Origin: Candidatus Binatus soli
GTDB taxonomy: Bacteria; Desulfobacterota; Binatia; Binatales; Binataceae
Direction: 5' to 3'
Assembly (NCBI GenBank): GCA_002479255.1
Contig: DLMJ01000037.1
Coordinates: forward strand, 75,572 to 139,571
DNA: 64,000 nt
Shown here: piece after piece, positions 16,363-24,550 of the stretch
How positions within the stretch are numbered: position 1 is the stretch's first letter
Layout: every line of letters begins with the position of its first letter
Made by a program: the position numbers and the translations under genes
Notes under the pieces: generated by a model
Database searches by the model: none
What the model saw: only the letters and a program-made list of their open reading frames with translations
What the model was told of the DNA's origin: nothing

Positions 16363-18394
16363 AACTTTTGCCCTCGTCGTGAGCTTGCCCCTCGTCGGCG
16401 CTCCATCGCTCCAAATCGAGTCCGGCCTGATAATCGGACGTGCTCTCGTAAGAGATTGCCCAGCTCTCAGCCGTGTTCCCGAATCGAGAAAGGAACGCCT
16501 GCTCACGTTCAGTCAACGGCCGCCCCGCCCGTCGAATTGCAATCCACAAATCCCATAATTGGTCACGGTTCAAAAGGGCCTCGCGCCGCGTCTTGCGATT
16601 CATCAACTCTCGCAACGCTTCCGCGCCTTCGCGGAGATCGGATTCGTCGTGCGGTGCCGGTTCTGCCGGCGCGTCGAGAGCCTCAAGCGCAGCCGCCGCC
16701 GCGGTCAGCGCCGCCGAACGATACGGCAACGCCACGGCGCCAGCTTCGGCCGGCGCCGGCAGCATCGCTGCCGTTTTCGCGACCGCGTGATCGAGGATCT
16801 CGCGATAGAGTTTGTCAGGCCGGTGTTTTCTCTTGAGCGCGCGCAGCTCATCCATGCCTTGGCGCATGACGACGGTCTGCCGCTGCTTGGCGGCGATCGC
16901 GAGCACTTCGCGGTCGAGTCCGAGCGCTTCGGGATCAACCGCGATACAGATGAAGCGCGGCGCCGCGTCGGCCGTGTAAACAATCAGCTTGCCGGCGTCG
17001 CGCGTGCGCACGAATTGCACCGTCCCGCCGACGTGCTCGACCAGCGCATCATCCCAATAGAAAACGTTGCCGACGCGCAACCCCTTCTTGCCGACGACGG
17101 CCGCGCCGTCTTCGCCCAGGATCAGATCGAGCAATCGATCGTCGGCGACGCGCCGGACCTGCCCGCGCCGCTCGGCCTCGGCAAAAACCTCGTTCGGAGT
17201 TCGGCCGCCGAGCCCGCGATGCTTCCGATTTCCGTAAAGGTGCTCGAGCCACCGGTCGAGCAGCCCTTGCAGCTCCGGCCCGGTCAGCTCGACGCGGTAC
17301 AACTTCGCGAGATTCTGGCCGCGGCGCTGTGCGAATGACGCACGCTTGCGGATCGCGCTGGCCTCTGCCGGCGAATGGCCCGAATAGCCGGGCACGTTCT
17401 CGAAGAATCCGTGGAGCACGCTGCCCATGCCGCCGCGCTCGATGAATGGCTTTTTTTCGCCGCAATAGGCGCGCACCGCCGTCCACTTGATCCCGAGCCG
17501 CGCCATCGCGCGCTGCGTCCGCTCGCTCAGGAACGCCGCGCCGCGATCGGATTTGATCTCGTCGGGAATACCGAGAATCGGAAACGCCTTGATCAGCAGC
17601 TCGGCTATCGCCTGACTCGACTCGCTCGGCGCCAGATGCGCAACCATCCGGCGCGACTTCACGTCGAGCACCGCGATCATCTGCATCTTGCCGGTTTTAG
17701 TTTCGATCTCTGTCAGAACAAACGCATCGCTCTTCGTGCCGTCGATCTCGAATAACTGGCCGACGCGCGTAATTCCGGCATCAGCATCGCCCAGCGCCAG
17801 CATGTGCCGGCTCTTCCACAAGTCTGGATCGGCGACGCGCTGAAACAGCGAGCCGTTCTTCCGCTTCCAGTCGCGGATAAAACGCTCGACCGATCTGAGA
17901 TCAGGAATGCGATCATTCGCGAATCTAACTCCGATTCCATCGAGCACGAATCGCGCGCGCACGCGCGGGTTATGCGCGATCTGCGCGATGACGAACTCGC
18001 GCATCAACGGGATGCGCGCGATTATCGTGTCGCCGCGCCGCCCGCCGTAGCCGGGAATCAGACCCGAAATTCCCGATTTCTCGAATCGCCGCCAGTCGCG
18101 CTGCAAGCTCGGCCACTCGATCGTCGGATAGAGCGCGCGCGTTTCTGCCGAAACTTTTTCGTTCTCTGAATTGTACCGCTCGACGAACGATGCGCCCGTC
18201 GCGTTCAGCGTCCGGCACGATCGGCCCCGACAAGCGCGGAACGCGGCGACGATCTCCGCCTTCGCGAGAGCGCGCGCGATCAAGGCGCGCGGTATCCCGT
18301 CGAGAGGATCAACCGGCGCGGTGACTACTGGCAGCGCCGCGGCGTCCATCAGCGCCGGAACTGCGAGCTGCTCGCTGCGCGCCGCCTCGCTCAT
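16352..18394 (-). CDS. MuA-like DDE transposase
   Basis: A 680-aa transposase. The catalytic triad is complete: D218 (LFEIDGTKSD), D283 (EIKSDRGAAF) and E319 (KKPFIERG), the last two 36 residues apart, as in the retroviral-integrase-like DD(35)E core. Residues 40-180 hold the helical DNA-binding domains, and residues 430-530 the Mu-transposase C-terminal beta-barrel (VGKKGLRVGNVFYWDDALVEH). Length is close to Mu MuA (663). Together with MuB it would carry out replicative transposition. The ATG overlaps the Ner stop by four bases. No disruption is visible, so the transposase may still be functional. Confidence 0.93.
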   Translation of the reverse strand: MSEAARSEQLAVPALMDAAALPVVTAPVDPLDGIPRALIARALAKAEIVAAFRACRGRSCRTLNATGASFVERYNSENEKVSAETRALYPTIEWPSLQRDWRRFEKSGISGLIPGYGGRRGDTIIARIPLMREFVIAQIAHNPRVRARFVLDGIGVRFANDRIPDLRSVERFIRDWKRKNGSLFQRVADPDLWKSRHMLALGDADAGITRVGQLFEIDGTKSDAFVLTEIETKTGKMQMIAVLDVKSRRMVAHLAPSESSQAIAELLIKAFPILGIPDEIKSDRGAAFLSERTQRAMARLGIKWTAVRAYCGEKKPFIERGGMGSVLHGFFENVPGYSGHSPAEASAIRKRASFAQRRGQNLAKLYRVELTGPELQGLLDRWLEHLYGNRKHRGLGGRTPNEVFAEAERRGQVRRVADDRLLDLILGEDGAAVVGKKGLRVGNVFYWDDALVEHVGGTVQFVRTRDAGKLIVYTADAAPRFICIAVDPEALGLDREVLAIAAKQRQTVVMRQGMDELRALKRKHRPDKLYREILDHAVAKTAAMLPAPAEAGAVALPYRSAALTAAAAALEALDAPAEPAPHDESDLREGAEALRELMNRKTRREALLNRDQLWDLWIAIRRAGRPLTEREQAFLSRFGNTAESWAISYESTSDYQAGLDLERWSADEGQAHDEGKSYAH

Positions 18395-18699
18395 GAAACT
18401 TTAGCCACCCTCTTTCGATCGCGATTGCGCTTGCGACGCCGCGCGTACCGGCTCGGCCAAATTTTCGCGGGGTGAAGCCCGAGTGCCTTGGCGATGATCG
18501 CCTCGGCCTTCGGATAGGATCGATCGAGCGCATCTAAGAGGGTGTTTCGGGCGTAACCATTTCTGAAAGAGAGTGCGCGAAGGCTCAGTCCGCGGCGATG
18601 CAATTCGGCGATGAGGTACTCTCTCGGCCAGTCTGTTTCCTCACCGGCCGCCGCTGTGTTATGAATGCCGAACGGCGATGATGATCGTAGAGCGTCCAC
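18391..18699 (-). CDS. Ner-like winged-helix regulator
   Basis: The conserved part is DWPREYLIAELHRRGLSLRALSFRNGY..LLDALDRSYPKAEAIIAKALGLHPAKIWPSRY, a textbook Ner/Nlp domain: the family represses the early promoter of Mu-like phages to favour lysogeny or balance transposition. The start is uncertain; GTG 18699 gives 102 aa, close to family size, whereas the open frame continues to 18951 into the divergent repressor gene. It heads the leftward early operon and is coupled to the transposase. Confidence 0.82.
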   Translation of the reverse strand: MDALRSSSPFGIHNTAAAGEETDWPREYLIAELHRRGLSLRALSFRNGYARNTLLDALDRSYPKAEAIIAKALGLHPAKIWPSRYARRRKRNRDRKRVAKVS

Positions 18700-18721
18700 G
18701 GCCCAAATATAGGCAGGAAAC

Positions 18722-18748
18722 CCGAACGAACGCAAGCTATTCCGAACG
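18722..18748. promoter_or_regulatory. Candidate operator between repressor and ner
   Basis: CCGAACG occurs at 18722-18728 and 18742-18748, exactly 20 bp apart (two helical turns), in the short divergent gap where the lysogeny switch of a Mu-like element should lie. The second copy almost touches the first possible repressor start. Assigned by position only. Confidence 0.35.
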
Positions 18749-18750
18749 TT

Positions 18751-19515
18751 ATGCCAAGTAAGGCGCACAAGCCGAAGCGGAGGAGTCCGAAAGTCGCGGC
18801 CAAGGATCAGACTCAGACTCGCGAGGCCATGCTGACTGATAGTCGGCGAATCGCGGTCTCGGAATTTGCCGCGCGGCTCAAAGAGGCGATTTCCGGCCGC
18901 AGCATCACCGCGATCGCCGCAGAGTTGGGAGTATCCAGGACCGCCTTTCACGACTGGATAGCTGGGCGGGCCGCGCCGGACGTGATCACCACTTCCCGCT
19001 TGGCATCAGAACTCGATATTTCGATCGAGTGGCTGATGACGGGCCGCGGTGATATGCGGGCCGGCGCGGCGGGATACATTGTGCCCGCATGGCCAAACGA
19101 CCGCGCGCCCGTGCTCTTCGAACTCGATTGGTTCCGAAAAAATATCGGTCAAGTCTCCGTGCCCGACGACGTGCGGAACGCTATCGGCTCGCGAGAATAT
19201 GAGGAGGCATTTCCTCCGCTCCTCTTCGAGGTTCGGGCGGACGACTCGATGGAACCGACCTTACGCAAAGGAGATCTGCTTCTAGCTGGGACAATTGAAA
19301 TCGATTCGCCTATGAACGGTCTCTACCTAATTGCGCGGAAGGGGGCTGAACCAGGCGAACGGCTCTTTCCTCGGCGCGTCGAATGGTCAGGGAACTCGAT
19401 TGCCAGGCTCAAGTGCGACAACACGGCCTATCCCACTGTCATTGAAATCAGCAAATCGAACGACAAGGGGCTGTTGATTTACGCTCGCGTGATCTGGCAC
19501 GGCCGCATTCTCTGA
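18751..19515 (+). CDS. Phage repressor, HTH plus LexA/S24-like domain
   Basis: A 254-aa repressor. Residues 38-95 are a Cro/CI-type helix-turn-helix (SITAIAAELGVSRTAFHDWIAGR), and the C-terminal half resembles S24 peptidases: DSMEPTLRKGDLLLA with the catalytic serine at S166, and IARLKCDNTAYPTV at the end. The position of the catalytic lysine (usually VKR) reads FPRR around residues 207-209, so the autocleavage dyad may be incomplete. ATG 18751 is the longest start; ATG 18829 would leave more room for the divergent promoters. It faces away from the early operon, as lysogeny repressors do. Confidence 0.85.
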   Translation: MPSKAHKPKRRSPKVAAKDQTQTREAMLTDSRRIAVSEFAARLKEAISGRSITAIAAELGVSRTAFHDWIAGRAAPDVITTSRLASELDISIEWLMTGRGDMRAGAAGYIVPAWPNDRAPVLFELDWFRKNIGQVSVPDDVRNAIGSREYEEAFPPLLFEVRADDSMEPTLRKGDLLLAGTIEIDSPMNGLYLIARKGAEPGERLFPRRVEWSGNSIARLKCDNTAYPTVIEISKSNDKGLLIYARVIWHGRIL

Positions 19516-19542
19516 ACCCTGTTTTCAAAGAGGGGGATTCCA

Positions 19543-19892
19543 TTGAAAGCAAAACAGGTCGTTAAACTCGCGGCGGCGATCGCTTTCCTGTTGATGGGCT
19601 GCTGCACGGCAGCAGCTCGCCGCACGATCGGCTCAATGGCACCTGGACCAGCAACATCATGACCGTGACGATCGATTTTCCCGCCCACAAGTATTCGGGC
19701 GTCGCGATGGGCGAGCAGTTCTCGCACTACCTGGACCTGGTGAGCGAGAATGCCAACGTCGTGGTCTTCAAAGAGAGCGACGCGACGATCGTTTGCCAGA
19801 TTCAAGACGACGGCAGCATCATGATCACCAAGCAGGGCTCCGAAGGCGGAATCCCGCTGATCCTGCACCGCGCCAAAGAGCCCGCGAGCTAA
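19543..19892 (+). pseudogene. Small lipoprotein gene split by a frameshift
   Basis: A TTG start at 19543 with a strong AGAGGGGG ribosome site gives LKAKQVVKLAAAIAFLLMGCC, a lipoprotein signal with lipobox. The frame then runs into a stop, while a second frame reads SSPHDRLNGTWTSN and continues as MTVTIDFPAHKYSGVAMGEQF to 19892. One missing base near 19600, inside the hairpin GCTGCTGC-ACG-GCAGCAGC, would join them. So this is a mutated gene or a base-call error at a hairpin. The mature protein would be about 95 aa, beta-rich. It is a likely moron (cargo) gene of the Mu-like element. Confidence 0.6.
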
Positions 19893-19900
19893 AAAGTGAA

Positions 19901-20359
19901 ATCACGGTCCCGCTCGGGAACCGTGATCCCAAAAATCACGGTCGCCGGCCACGACCGTGATCCGCTTAATCCTCGTGGCCCACGAGTATTTCCTTTAGCC
20001 CGCCAAAGCGCGCCTAGAGATGAATTTTCAAATGTCGTGGCCCACGACATTTCTCTTGATGCGCCAAAGCGCGCTTAGAGTTGCATTTTCAAATGTTCCC
20101 GCCCGGCGCATTTGAGTTCAAGATCGTGGGCCACGATCTTGAACGGGAGCACAGTTCCGATCCCGGCACCGTGATTTTAGGTGTCGTCGAGCACGACACC
20201 TAAAATTAAGTGTCGTCGCCCTCGACACTTATTCGCCGAGCGCGGAGAATGGTCGTGCTCGACGACTATTTCCAAGGCGCGTCTATTTGCTTCAAGGCGC
20301 CGTATGTCGCGAGCAACGACATACCGGGGCGCCCGCATCATGTTCCCGAGCGGAACGTG
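19901..20359. other. Array of about twelve hairpins (inverted repeats)
   Basis: Consecutive inverted repeats with short loops: 19901-19927, 19935-19961, 19972-19986, 20030-20052 (11-bp arms), 20090-20114 (weak), 20116-20144 (14-bp arms, one central base), 20174-20206 (14-bp arms), 20207-20231, 20248-20270, 20302-20324 and 20339-20359. Stems differ, but many contain GTCG(T)/ACGAC, and several loops are CGAGC or its complement GCTCG. In two hairpins the only mismatch is a G-T pair, compatible with selection for structure in RNA or single-stranded DNA. No gene is visible across it. It lies between the Mu-like repressor side and the 27-bp boundary repeat. Confidence 0.85.
20001..20095 (+). repeat. 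Direct repeats between hairpins
   Basis: Two 34-bp copies, 20001-20034 and 20062-20095, beginning CGCCAAAGCGCGC and ending TTTTCAAATG with four differences, form the linkers leading into two successive hairpins. The array therefore grew at least partly by duplication of linker-plus-hairpin units. Confidence 0.75.
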
Positions 20360-20513
20360 AGTAGCCTATTAGCCTCGCTAATTTATCGTCAGCATTTCGA
20401 GCCCCGGCTTTACCGTCCGCCCTGAACCGATTCGGCTTCCAGTCTGGCCAGCCGGCATTTTCGCCCAAAAGCGACGTAAGTAGCTGATTCATCAAGCGAA
20501 TCGCATCGAATCG

Positions 20514-20540
20514 CAAAAACGACACTTAGTTTGATCCAAC
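20514..20540 (-). repeat. 27-bp direct repeat at the right edge of the Mu-like segment
   Basis: Identical over 27 bases to 10993-11019 and in the same orientation; contains the unit GGATCAAACTAAGTGTCG on the minus strand. The TAAGTGTCG part also recurs inside the hairpin at 20207-20231. Confidence 0.75.
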
Positions 20541-20896
20541 GTCGCGCAAACTCGCGCCTTGTTGTGGCAAGGTTGTCCCTATGTAGCAGCTATCGTGACA
20601 CCGACCGCCGAGCCGAAATAGCGGGATAGAACCGCGCGCGGCGCGGCGCTGGAAAGTCTGCCCGCGTCGGAAACCCACGTCCAGCGCGGGGTTGGACGCA
20701 TCCGCCGTCCCATAATATTCCAGGCCAGTCCCGGTAAATCCCGCGAAAGTTGCCACATACGATTAGATCAGACTCGGTGTCGCGTCACAACGACCTGAAA
20801 GACCATCGCCAGGTCTAGCGCCTCTTTGATGTTCCCAGTTCGATAGAAAAATCCGAAAGCTGCCGAGCTTTGGGTCGTTGGCGCGACGACCAAAAA
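20541..20896. other. Gap between Mu-like segment and cargo block
   Basis: No gene can be supported. A minus-strand frame from 20756 begins MATFAGFTGTGLEYYGTAD, which reads like coding sequence for about 35 residues and then loses character towards the 27-bp repeat; it may be the start of a gene cut off by insertion of the Mu-like segment. Confidence 0.4.
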
Positions 20897-20958
20897 TTAC
20901 GAGCCGCGGTCTTTTGGCAGCCGCTGACGGATGCGCGCGGAAAAATCTGTAGAGTTGC
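20888..20958 (-). repeat. DUF4105 3'-end repeat, intact copy
   Basis: The last 20 codons of the DUF4105 gene plus a few bases beyond its stop match 52077-52147 at roughly 80% identity in the same orientation. The two copies bracket the 31-kb cargo block. Confidence 0.75.
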
Positions 20959-21901
20959 CGGCGGCTTTCGCCATTTCCGTGATGTTACTGCGTGCGCGGA
21001 GGTCTTCGAACGGCAGGTCCGTGTCGATCTGACCGCGATCGTAGAGCAATTGGTCGAGGTGGCCGTTCGCGAGCAGTCTCCAATCAAGCCGGCCGACGGC
21101 GCCGACGTTTCGCGCATGGCCACGAATCGTAGTCGTGCAGTTCTGCGTCAGTGCATTGTACCATTGCGGGTGGTCGGCGAGCCGATTGACTTCGTCGAGG
21201 TAGTCAACCAGCAGTGCGCGCGCCTGCGAGGCGGGAACGCGGATGCGATACAGGTAGACCTGCTCGCCGCGGTAGTTCGTTCGCAAGCCGACCAGGTCGC
21301 GTTCGTCGGCGACTACGTAATAGAGCTCGTACTGGCGGTAGAAGCCACGAATCGCCGAGTATGATTCGCCCTTCTCCTTGCGTGTCTCGATCGAGATGGC
21401 AAGGTGTTGGCCGTCGTCAAACTCCCAGCTCGCGATCGTATGCGCGATTTGGGTCGGTCCCCAAAACGACAGGAACAAGTCCACGCCCTCAACCCGGTCG
21501 AGATCGTAAGTCCGCGTTTCCCAGCGCTGGTCGTAATCCGTTTCGGATCGGTAGTTGAAATTTCGTACGTTCTCGATCGTCACGCGGCTGCCGTCAAAGG
21601 ATGCTCGCGCCGTGCGAGCGACATCGGGAGTCCAATCGCGCGTGTTGCTCGGCGGAATCGCCGTCCACCAGAGGGCGACCACAATCACGGGCATCAGCGC
21701 AACCACGAGCCCCCTCAAGAAGGGTCGAACGAGGACAGCTAGAGCGCAGCTCGCGAGGGCCAGTCCTCCAGCCATCGCCCCCGCAATGACGCGCAACTGC
21801 GGTCCATCGAACCACAGCGCCATCGCGCTCCACGCGACCGCGGCGACGACGATCACCGACAGCATCAGCGTCGCGATGATGCGGGCTGGGCGCCGAACCA
21901 T
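20897..21901 (-). CDS. DUF4105 (Lnb N-terminal-like) membrane protein
   Basis: A 334-aa protein with three hydrophobic segments in the first 85 residues and a periplasmic DUF4105 domain: TIENVRNFNYRSETDYDQRWETRTYDLD, FLSFWGPTQIAHTIASWEF, YRQYELYYVVADERDL, and QNCTTTI with the conserved cysteine of this papain-like fold. The family is proposed to act on amide or lipid substrates in the envelope, but the reaction is unproven. Its start overlaps the stop of the upstream hydrolase gene (TGATG), so it is the last gene of that leftward operon. Confidence 0.8.
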   Translation of the reverse strand: MVRRPARIIATLMLSVIVVAAVAWSAMALWFDGPQLRVIAGAMAGGLALASCALAVLVRPFLRGLVVALMPVIVVALWWTAIPPSNTRDWTPDVARTARASFDGSRVTIENVRNFNYRSETDYDQRWETRTYDLDRVEGVDLFLSFWGPTQIAHTIASWEFDDGQHLAISIETRKEKGESYSAIRGFYRQYELYYVVADERDLVGLRTNYRGEQVYLYRIRVPASQARALLVDYLDEVNRLADHPQWYNALTQNCTTTIRGHARNVGAVGRLDWRLLANGHLDQLLYDRGQIDTDLPFEDLRARSNITEMAKAAGNSTDFSARIRQRLPKDRGS

Positions 21902-23793
21902 CAGTGGATTCCGGCGTGCTCGTAGAGGATGCGGCGGACCTCCTCGATCGTCTCGGGCGTGGCCTGAGTCGAGTGTCCCGAACGCACGACCAGCTCGGAT
22001 TCGACGCCCTCGATATGCGCGCTCTTGTACTCGACGACGCCGTCGTTGCCCTCCTCGACCGGGCCTGTCCCTTTCACCGCAATTATCGAGTGAGCGTGTA
22101 CGCCCTTGGCAATCGGCAGCGCGGCCAGCGTCTTCAGGAACGGATTGGACGCGTCCATGTTGTCGAGCGCGGTCGGGATAGTAAACGGAGTTCCCAGCAT
22201 GCTGGGCTCGCGGAGCTTTGCGATCTGAACAGCGGATTTGGCAAGGCCCCCCGGCAGGTTGATGAATTTGTTTCCGAACTTAACGAGGGGATTACTCGCC
22301 AAAAAACTGCCGCGATGTGGCGTCGCGATGAAAATTACTTCCTTCACGAACGGCAATGGCTTGACAAACCACGCGCGGGCCAGCAGGTCGCGAGTGTCGT
22401 GGTCGAGTTGCGCTTTGTCAAACGGGACCTTCGTAATATTCTCCCAGAAGCGGTTGCCGCTATCGACGACCGTCATCTTGGCCATGAGCCCTCCCTGGCT
22501 GTGACCGATCACGACCATGTCGTTGAGCGCGGGATCTTTTCCCTCGGGATCGATGTCCTTTCGCGCAGCCTGCAGCGATTTCCGCAGGCGCATCGCCGAC
22601 AACGCGATGGGATTGCCGCTGTTATAGACGAAGAACCAGAGCTGATAGCGCGAGGCTATGGCGGGATCCCCGAGGAGCTCATTGCCCATCTCAGCCCAGC
22701 GTGCGGGACTCGACGCGGTCCCATGAACAAGCACCACCGGAATCATGTTGGGATGGTAGGGATGCAGCATGAAAAGGCCGCTGATGTCGCCGGCGATGCT
22801 GGTGCCCAAAAACGGAAAGTCCCCCCGGCGAAACCCCGCAAGTTCGAAATCCCAAACTGGCGAACCTTCCAAACGATAGGCGAGCGCGGCGCTGGGATCC
22901 GACTCGAGCGGCACGGAGTAAGCGCCGACTTGTATCTTCTCGGTCCAGTCCTCATCGTAGAGTTCGACCGTGCCGTGCAGCCGCCCGTCGCTCATCGCGC
23001 GGCGAGGATCGTCGAAGCGCACGAACGCGGTCATCGGTACTTTCGCACTCGGCAGTATCCAGCGGCTCGCCGGGTTGCCTGGCGAGGGTTCCACTTTTGC
23101 CGAGAGCGCGGCGCCGATACCAGCTATGCGATAAGTGTTGCGCAGCCCGCGCACTTTCATGTCCGCGAGCGATACGAAATTTGTCAGATGATATCCGGCG
23201 TAGTTGTATCCGTTTGGATTAGCCGACAGAGCGAGCGAACCAAAGGGCAAACTGAATTGCCGCGTACTGAGGTCAACTTTCTTTCCATCCTTGGTCGCAA
23301 GTCCCAGGGCGATGCCCCGATTGTAGAGATCAATTGCCATGCACAGGCGTGGATCGTACTCGCCGGGGGCGTTCGCCGGGTTTGGCGGAAACAGGAACGC
23401 GTACGCATAAGCCGCGGAGGCCATGTAATACGATCGGCTCCCCGATTCCCCGGCGTACGCGAAGCACAGTTCGGACAGCGCGAACAGGCGCTCTCGTTCG
23501 TCAGGCTTGCCGAGCCCTGAATTCAATTCGGCGATCACGACTTCCGGTTCACTCTGGAAGCGCTGGCTGAGCGCGGTGCGCTCGAGAATTTGCGTCGAGT
23601 AGGCGCTCGGTTCGCCCGTTGACAGGACGTTAGCGTTCAGCTGGCGTTGGACCGCCTGCTCCTTGAGGCGCGAAACGCCGACGGGAGTGGCACAGCCGCT
23701 TGCAAAGAGGACGACGATCGCAAGACCAACCGCTACGAACTCACGATGCAGCCATTTGTCGGCTGCCGCCAGCTGTTGTGGCAAAGTGCTCAT
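21901..23793 (-). CDS. Secreted alpha/beta-hydrolase lipoprotein
   Basis: A 630-aa protein with a lipoprotein signal (FVAVGLAIVVLFASGCATP, lipobox ASGC) and a C-terminal alpha/beta-hydrolase domain: oxyanion region VPVVLVHGTASSP, nucleophile elbow VIGHSQGG, downstream TPHRGS and the terminal SGHSTQ histidine. The 300-residue N-terminal region is not recognised. A lipase- or esterase-like role at the envelope is plausible; the substrate is unknown. ATG 23793 sits just after the stop of the preceding DUF4239-like gene; an earlier in-frame ATG at 23820 would overlap it. Confidence 0.78.
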   Translation of the reverse strand: MSTLPQQLAAADKWLHREFVAVGLAIVVLFASGCATPVGVSRLKEQAVQRQLNANVLSTGEPSAYSTQILERTALSQRFQSEPEVVIAELNSGLGKPDERERLFALSELCFAYAGESGSRSYYMASAAYAYAFLFPPNPANAPGEYDPRLCMAIDLYNRGIALGLATKDGKKVDLSTRQFSLPFGSLALSANPNGYNYAGYHLTNFVSLADMKVRGLRNTYRIAGIGAALSAKVEPSPGNPASRWILPSAKVPMTAFVRFDDPRRAMSDGRLHGTVELYDEDWTEKIQVGAYSVPLESDPSAALAYRLEGSPVWDFELAGFRRGDFPFLGTSIAGDISGLFMLHPYHPNMIPVVLVHGTASSPARWAEMGNELLGDPAIASRYQLWFFVYNSGNPIALSAMRLRKSLQAARKDIDPEGKDPALNDMVVIGHSQGGLMAKMTVVDSGNRFWENITKVPFDKAQLDHDTRDLLARAWFVKPLPFVKEVIFIATPHRGSFLASNPLVKFGNKFINLPGGLAKSAVQIAKLREPSMLGTPFTIPTALDNMDASNPFLKTLAALPIAKGVHAHSIIAVKGTGPVEEGNDGVVEYKSAHIEGVESELVVRSGHSTQATPETIEEVRRILYEHAGIH

Positions 23794-23794
23794 G

Positions 23795-24550
23795 CTACTT
23801 GCCGAGATGGGCGATGGCATTGCGCAGCGGTGTGTCGGAAATCTGAATCAGCCCGCCGAATGGCCTGTCCAGCTCCATGATCAGGAAGATCGCACCAGAA
23901 ACCGATAGCGCACAGAGGAACAGGGTAGCGATGACGGTCGAATTCCGGGGCGCGAACAGACCAAAGCTGAGAAAGATAATAGTCACCCAGAAAACCAGCA
24001 ATACGAGAAACGGCATAGGGATTGAGCGGCCCCCCTGCTCGAGCAGCAGCAAGCGGGCCTGTCCGATATCGATGCTGGTCTTCAGGGCTTGGGCCTGCAA
24101 CGAGCGCTGAACTTCGTTTTGCGGAGAAAGTTCCTGGATCTTGTCGAAGAAGACTTCGGCCACAGCCGCGTTCGGCGCCAACTCCGCGCGTCCGGAACGG
24201 TTCTCGGGCCAGATCCGATCAATCATGCCAGCGACGGACAGCTTGACTAGATCGCGAGCTTCTTTCGTCTCTGGCCCGTAATGGGCGAGCACGCGATCGA
24301 GCAGAATGATGTTGGCGGAGAGTTGCGTAACTTCGTTTCTCTGCGCGTCGTAAGAACTCTTTGCCGAGTTGGTCAGCAGAGCGAGAACCAGGGCCGCCAT
24401 CGTCGCGGTCAGGCCCATCCCCAGCTTGATTACATCCTTGGACTCGGCGCTCAGATGATGCTCAGGCAGAATCAGGCGAAGAGCCATCCCGAGAAGCGCT
24501 CCTCCAAAGACGCAAGCCAACACGATGCAACCGATGGTCATCGGGCTCAC
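23795..24550 (-). CDS. DUF4239-like integral membrane protein
   Basis: A 251-aa membrane protein with two helices near the N-terminus (residues 5-27 and 42-62), a 100-residue soluble helical middle, and two helices at the C-terminus, ending LIMELDRPFGGLIQISDTPLRNAI, the hallmark of DUF4239 (bestrophin-like) proteins. A paralogue is at 25518-26303. The GTG start overlaps the stop of the channel gene. The pairing with a K+-channel-like gene suggests an ion-related membrane function, but none is established. Confidence 0.72.
   Translation of the reverse strand: MSPMTIGCIVLACVFGGALLGMALRLILPEHHLSAESKDVIKLGMGLTATMAALVLALLTNSAKSSYDAQRNEVTQLSANIILLDRVLAHYGPETKEARDLVKLSVAGMIDRIWPENRSGRAELAPNAAVAEVFFDKIQELSPQNEVQRSLQAQALKTSIDIGQARLLLLEQGGRSIPMPFLVLLVFWVTIIFLSFGLFAPRNSTVIATLFLCALSVSGAIFLIMELDRPFGGLIQISDTPLRNAIAHLGK

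Larger units (their letters stand above)
10976..20540. mobile_element. Reduced Mu-like transposable element
   Basis: The order repressor (plus), then Ner, DDE transposase, AAA ATPase, small HTH proteins, gp16 and Mor (minus) is the early region of Mu-like transposable phages. After gp16 only two or three head-type genes remain; no portal, terminase, tail, lysis or com/mom genes are seen. The boundaries given are the 27-bp direct repeats, which may not be the true transposition ends. Either a decayed prophage or a compact satellite-like relative; gene overlaps and open frames argue against heavy decay of the early region. Confidence 0.65.

Noticed and set aside
19901..20359. CRISPR array
   Set aside because: The hairpin stems are not copies of a constant repeat and there are no equal-length unique spacers or cas genes.
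21904..23520. 538-aa plus-strand open frame
   Set aside because: It lies opposite the alpha/beta-hydrolase gene, whose frame shows the GHSQGG motif and lipobox; the plus frame has no domain and a shadow-type Arg/His composition.
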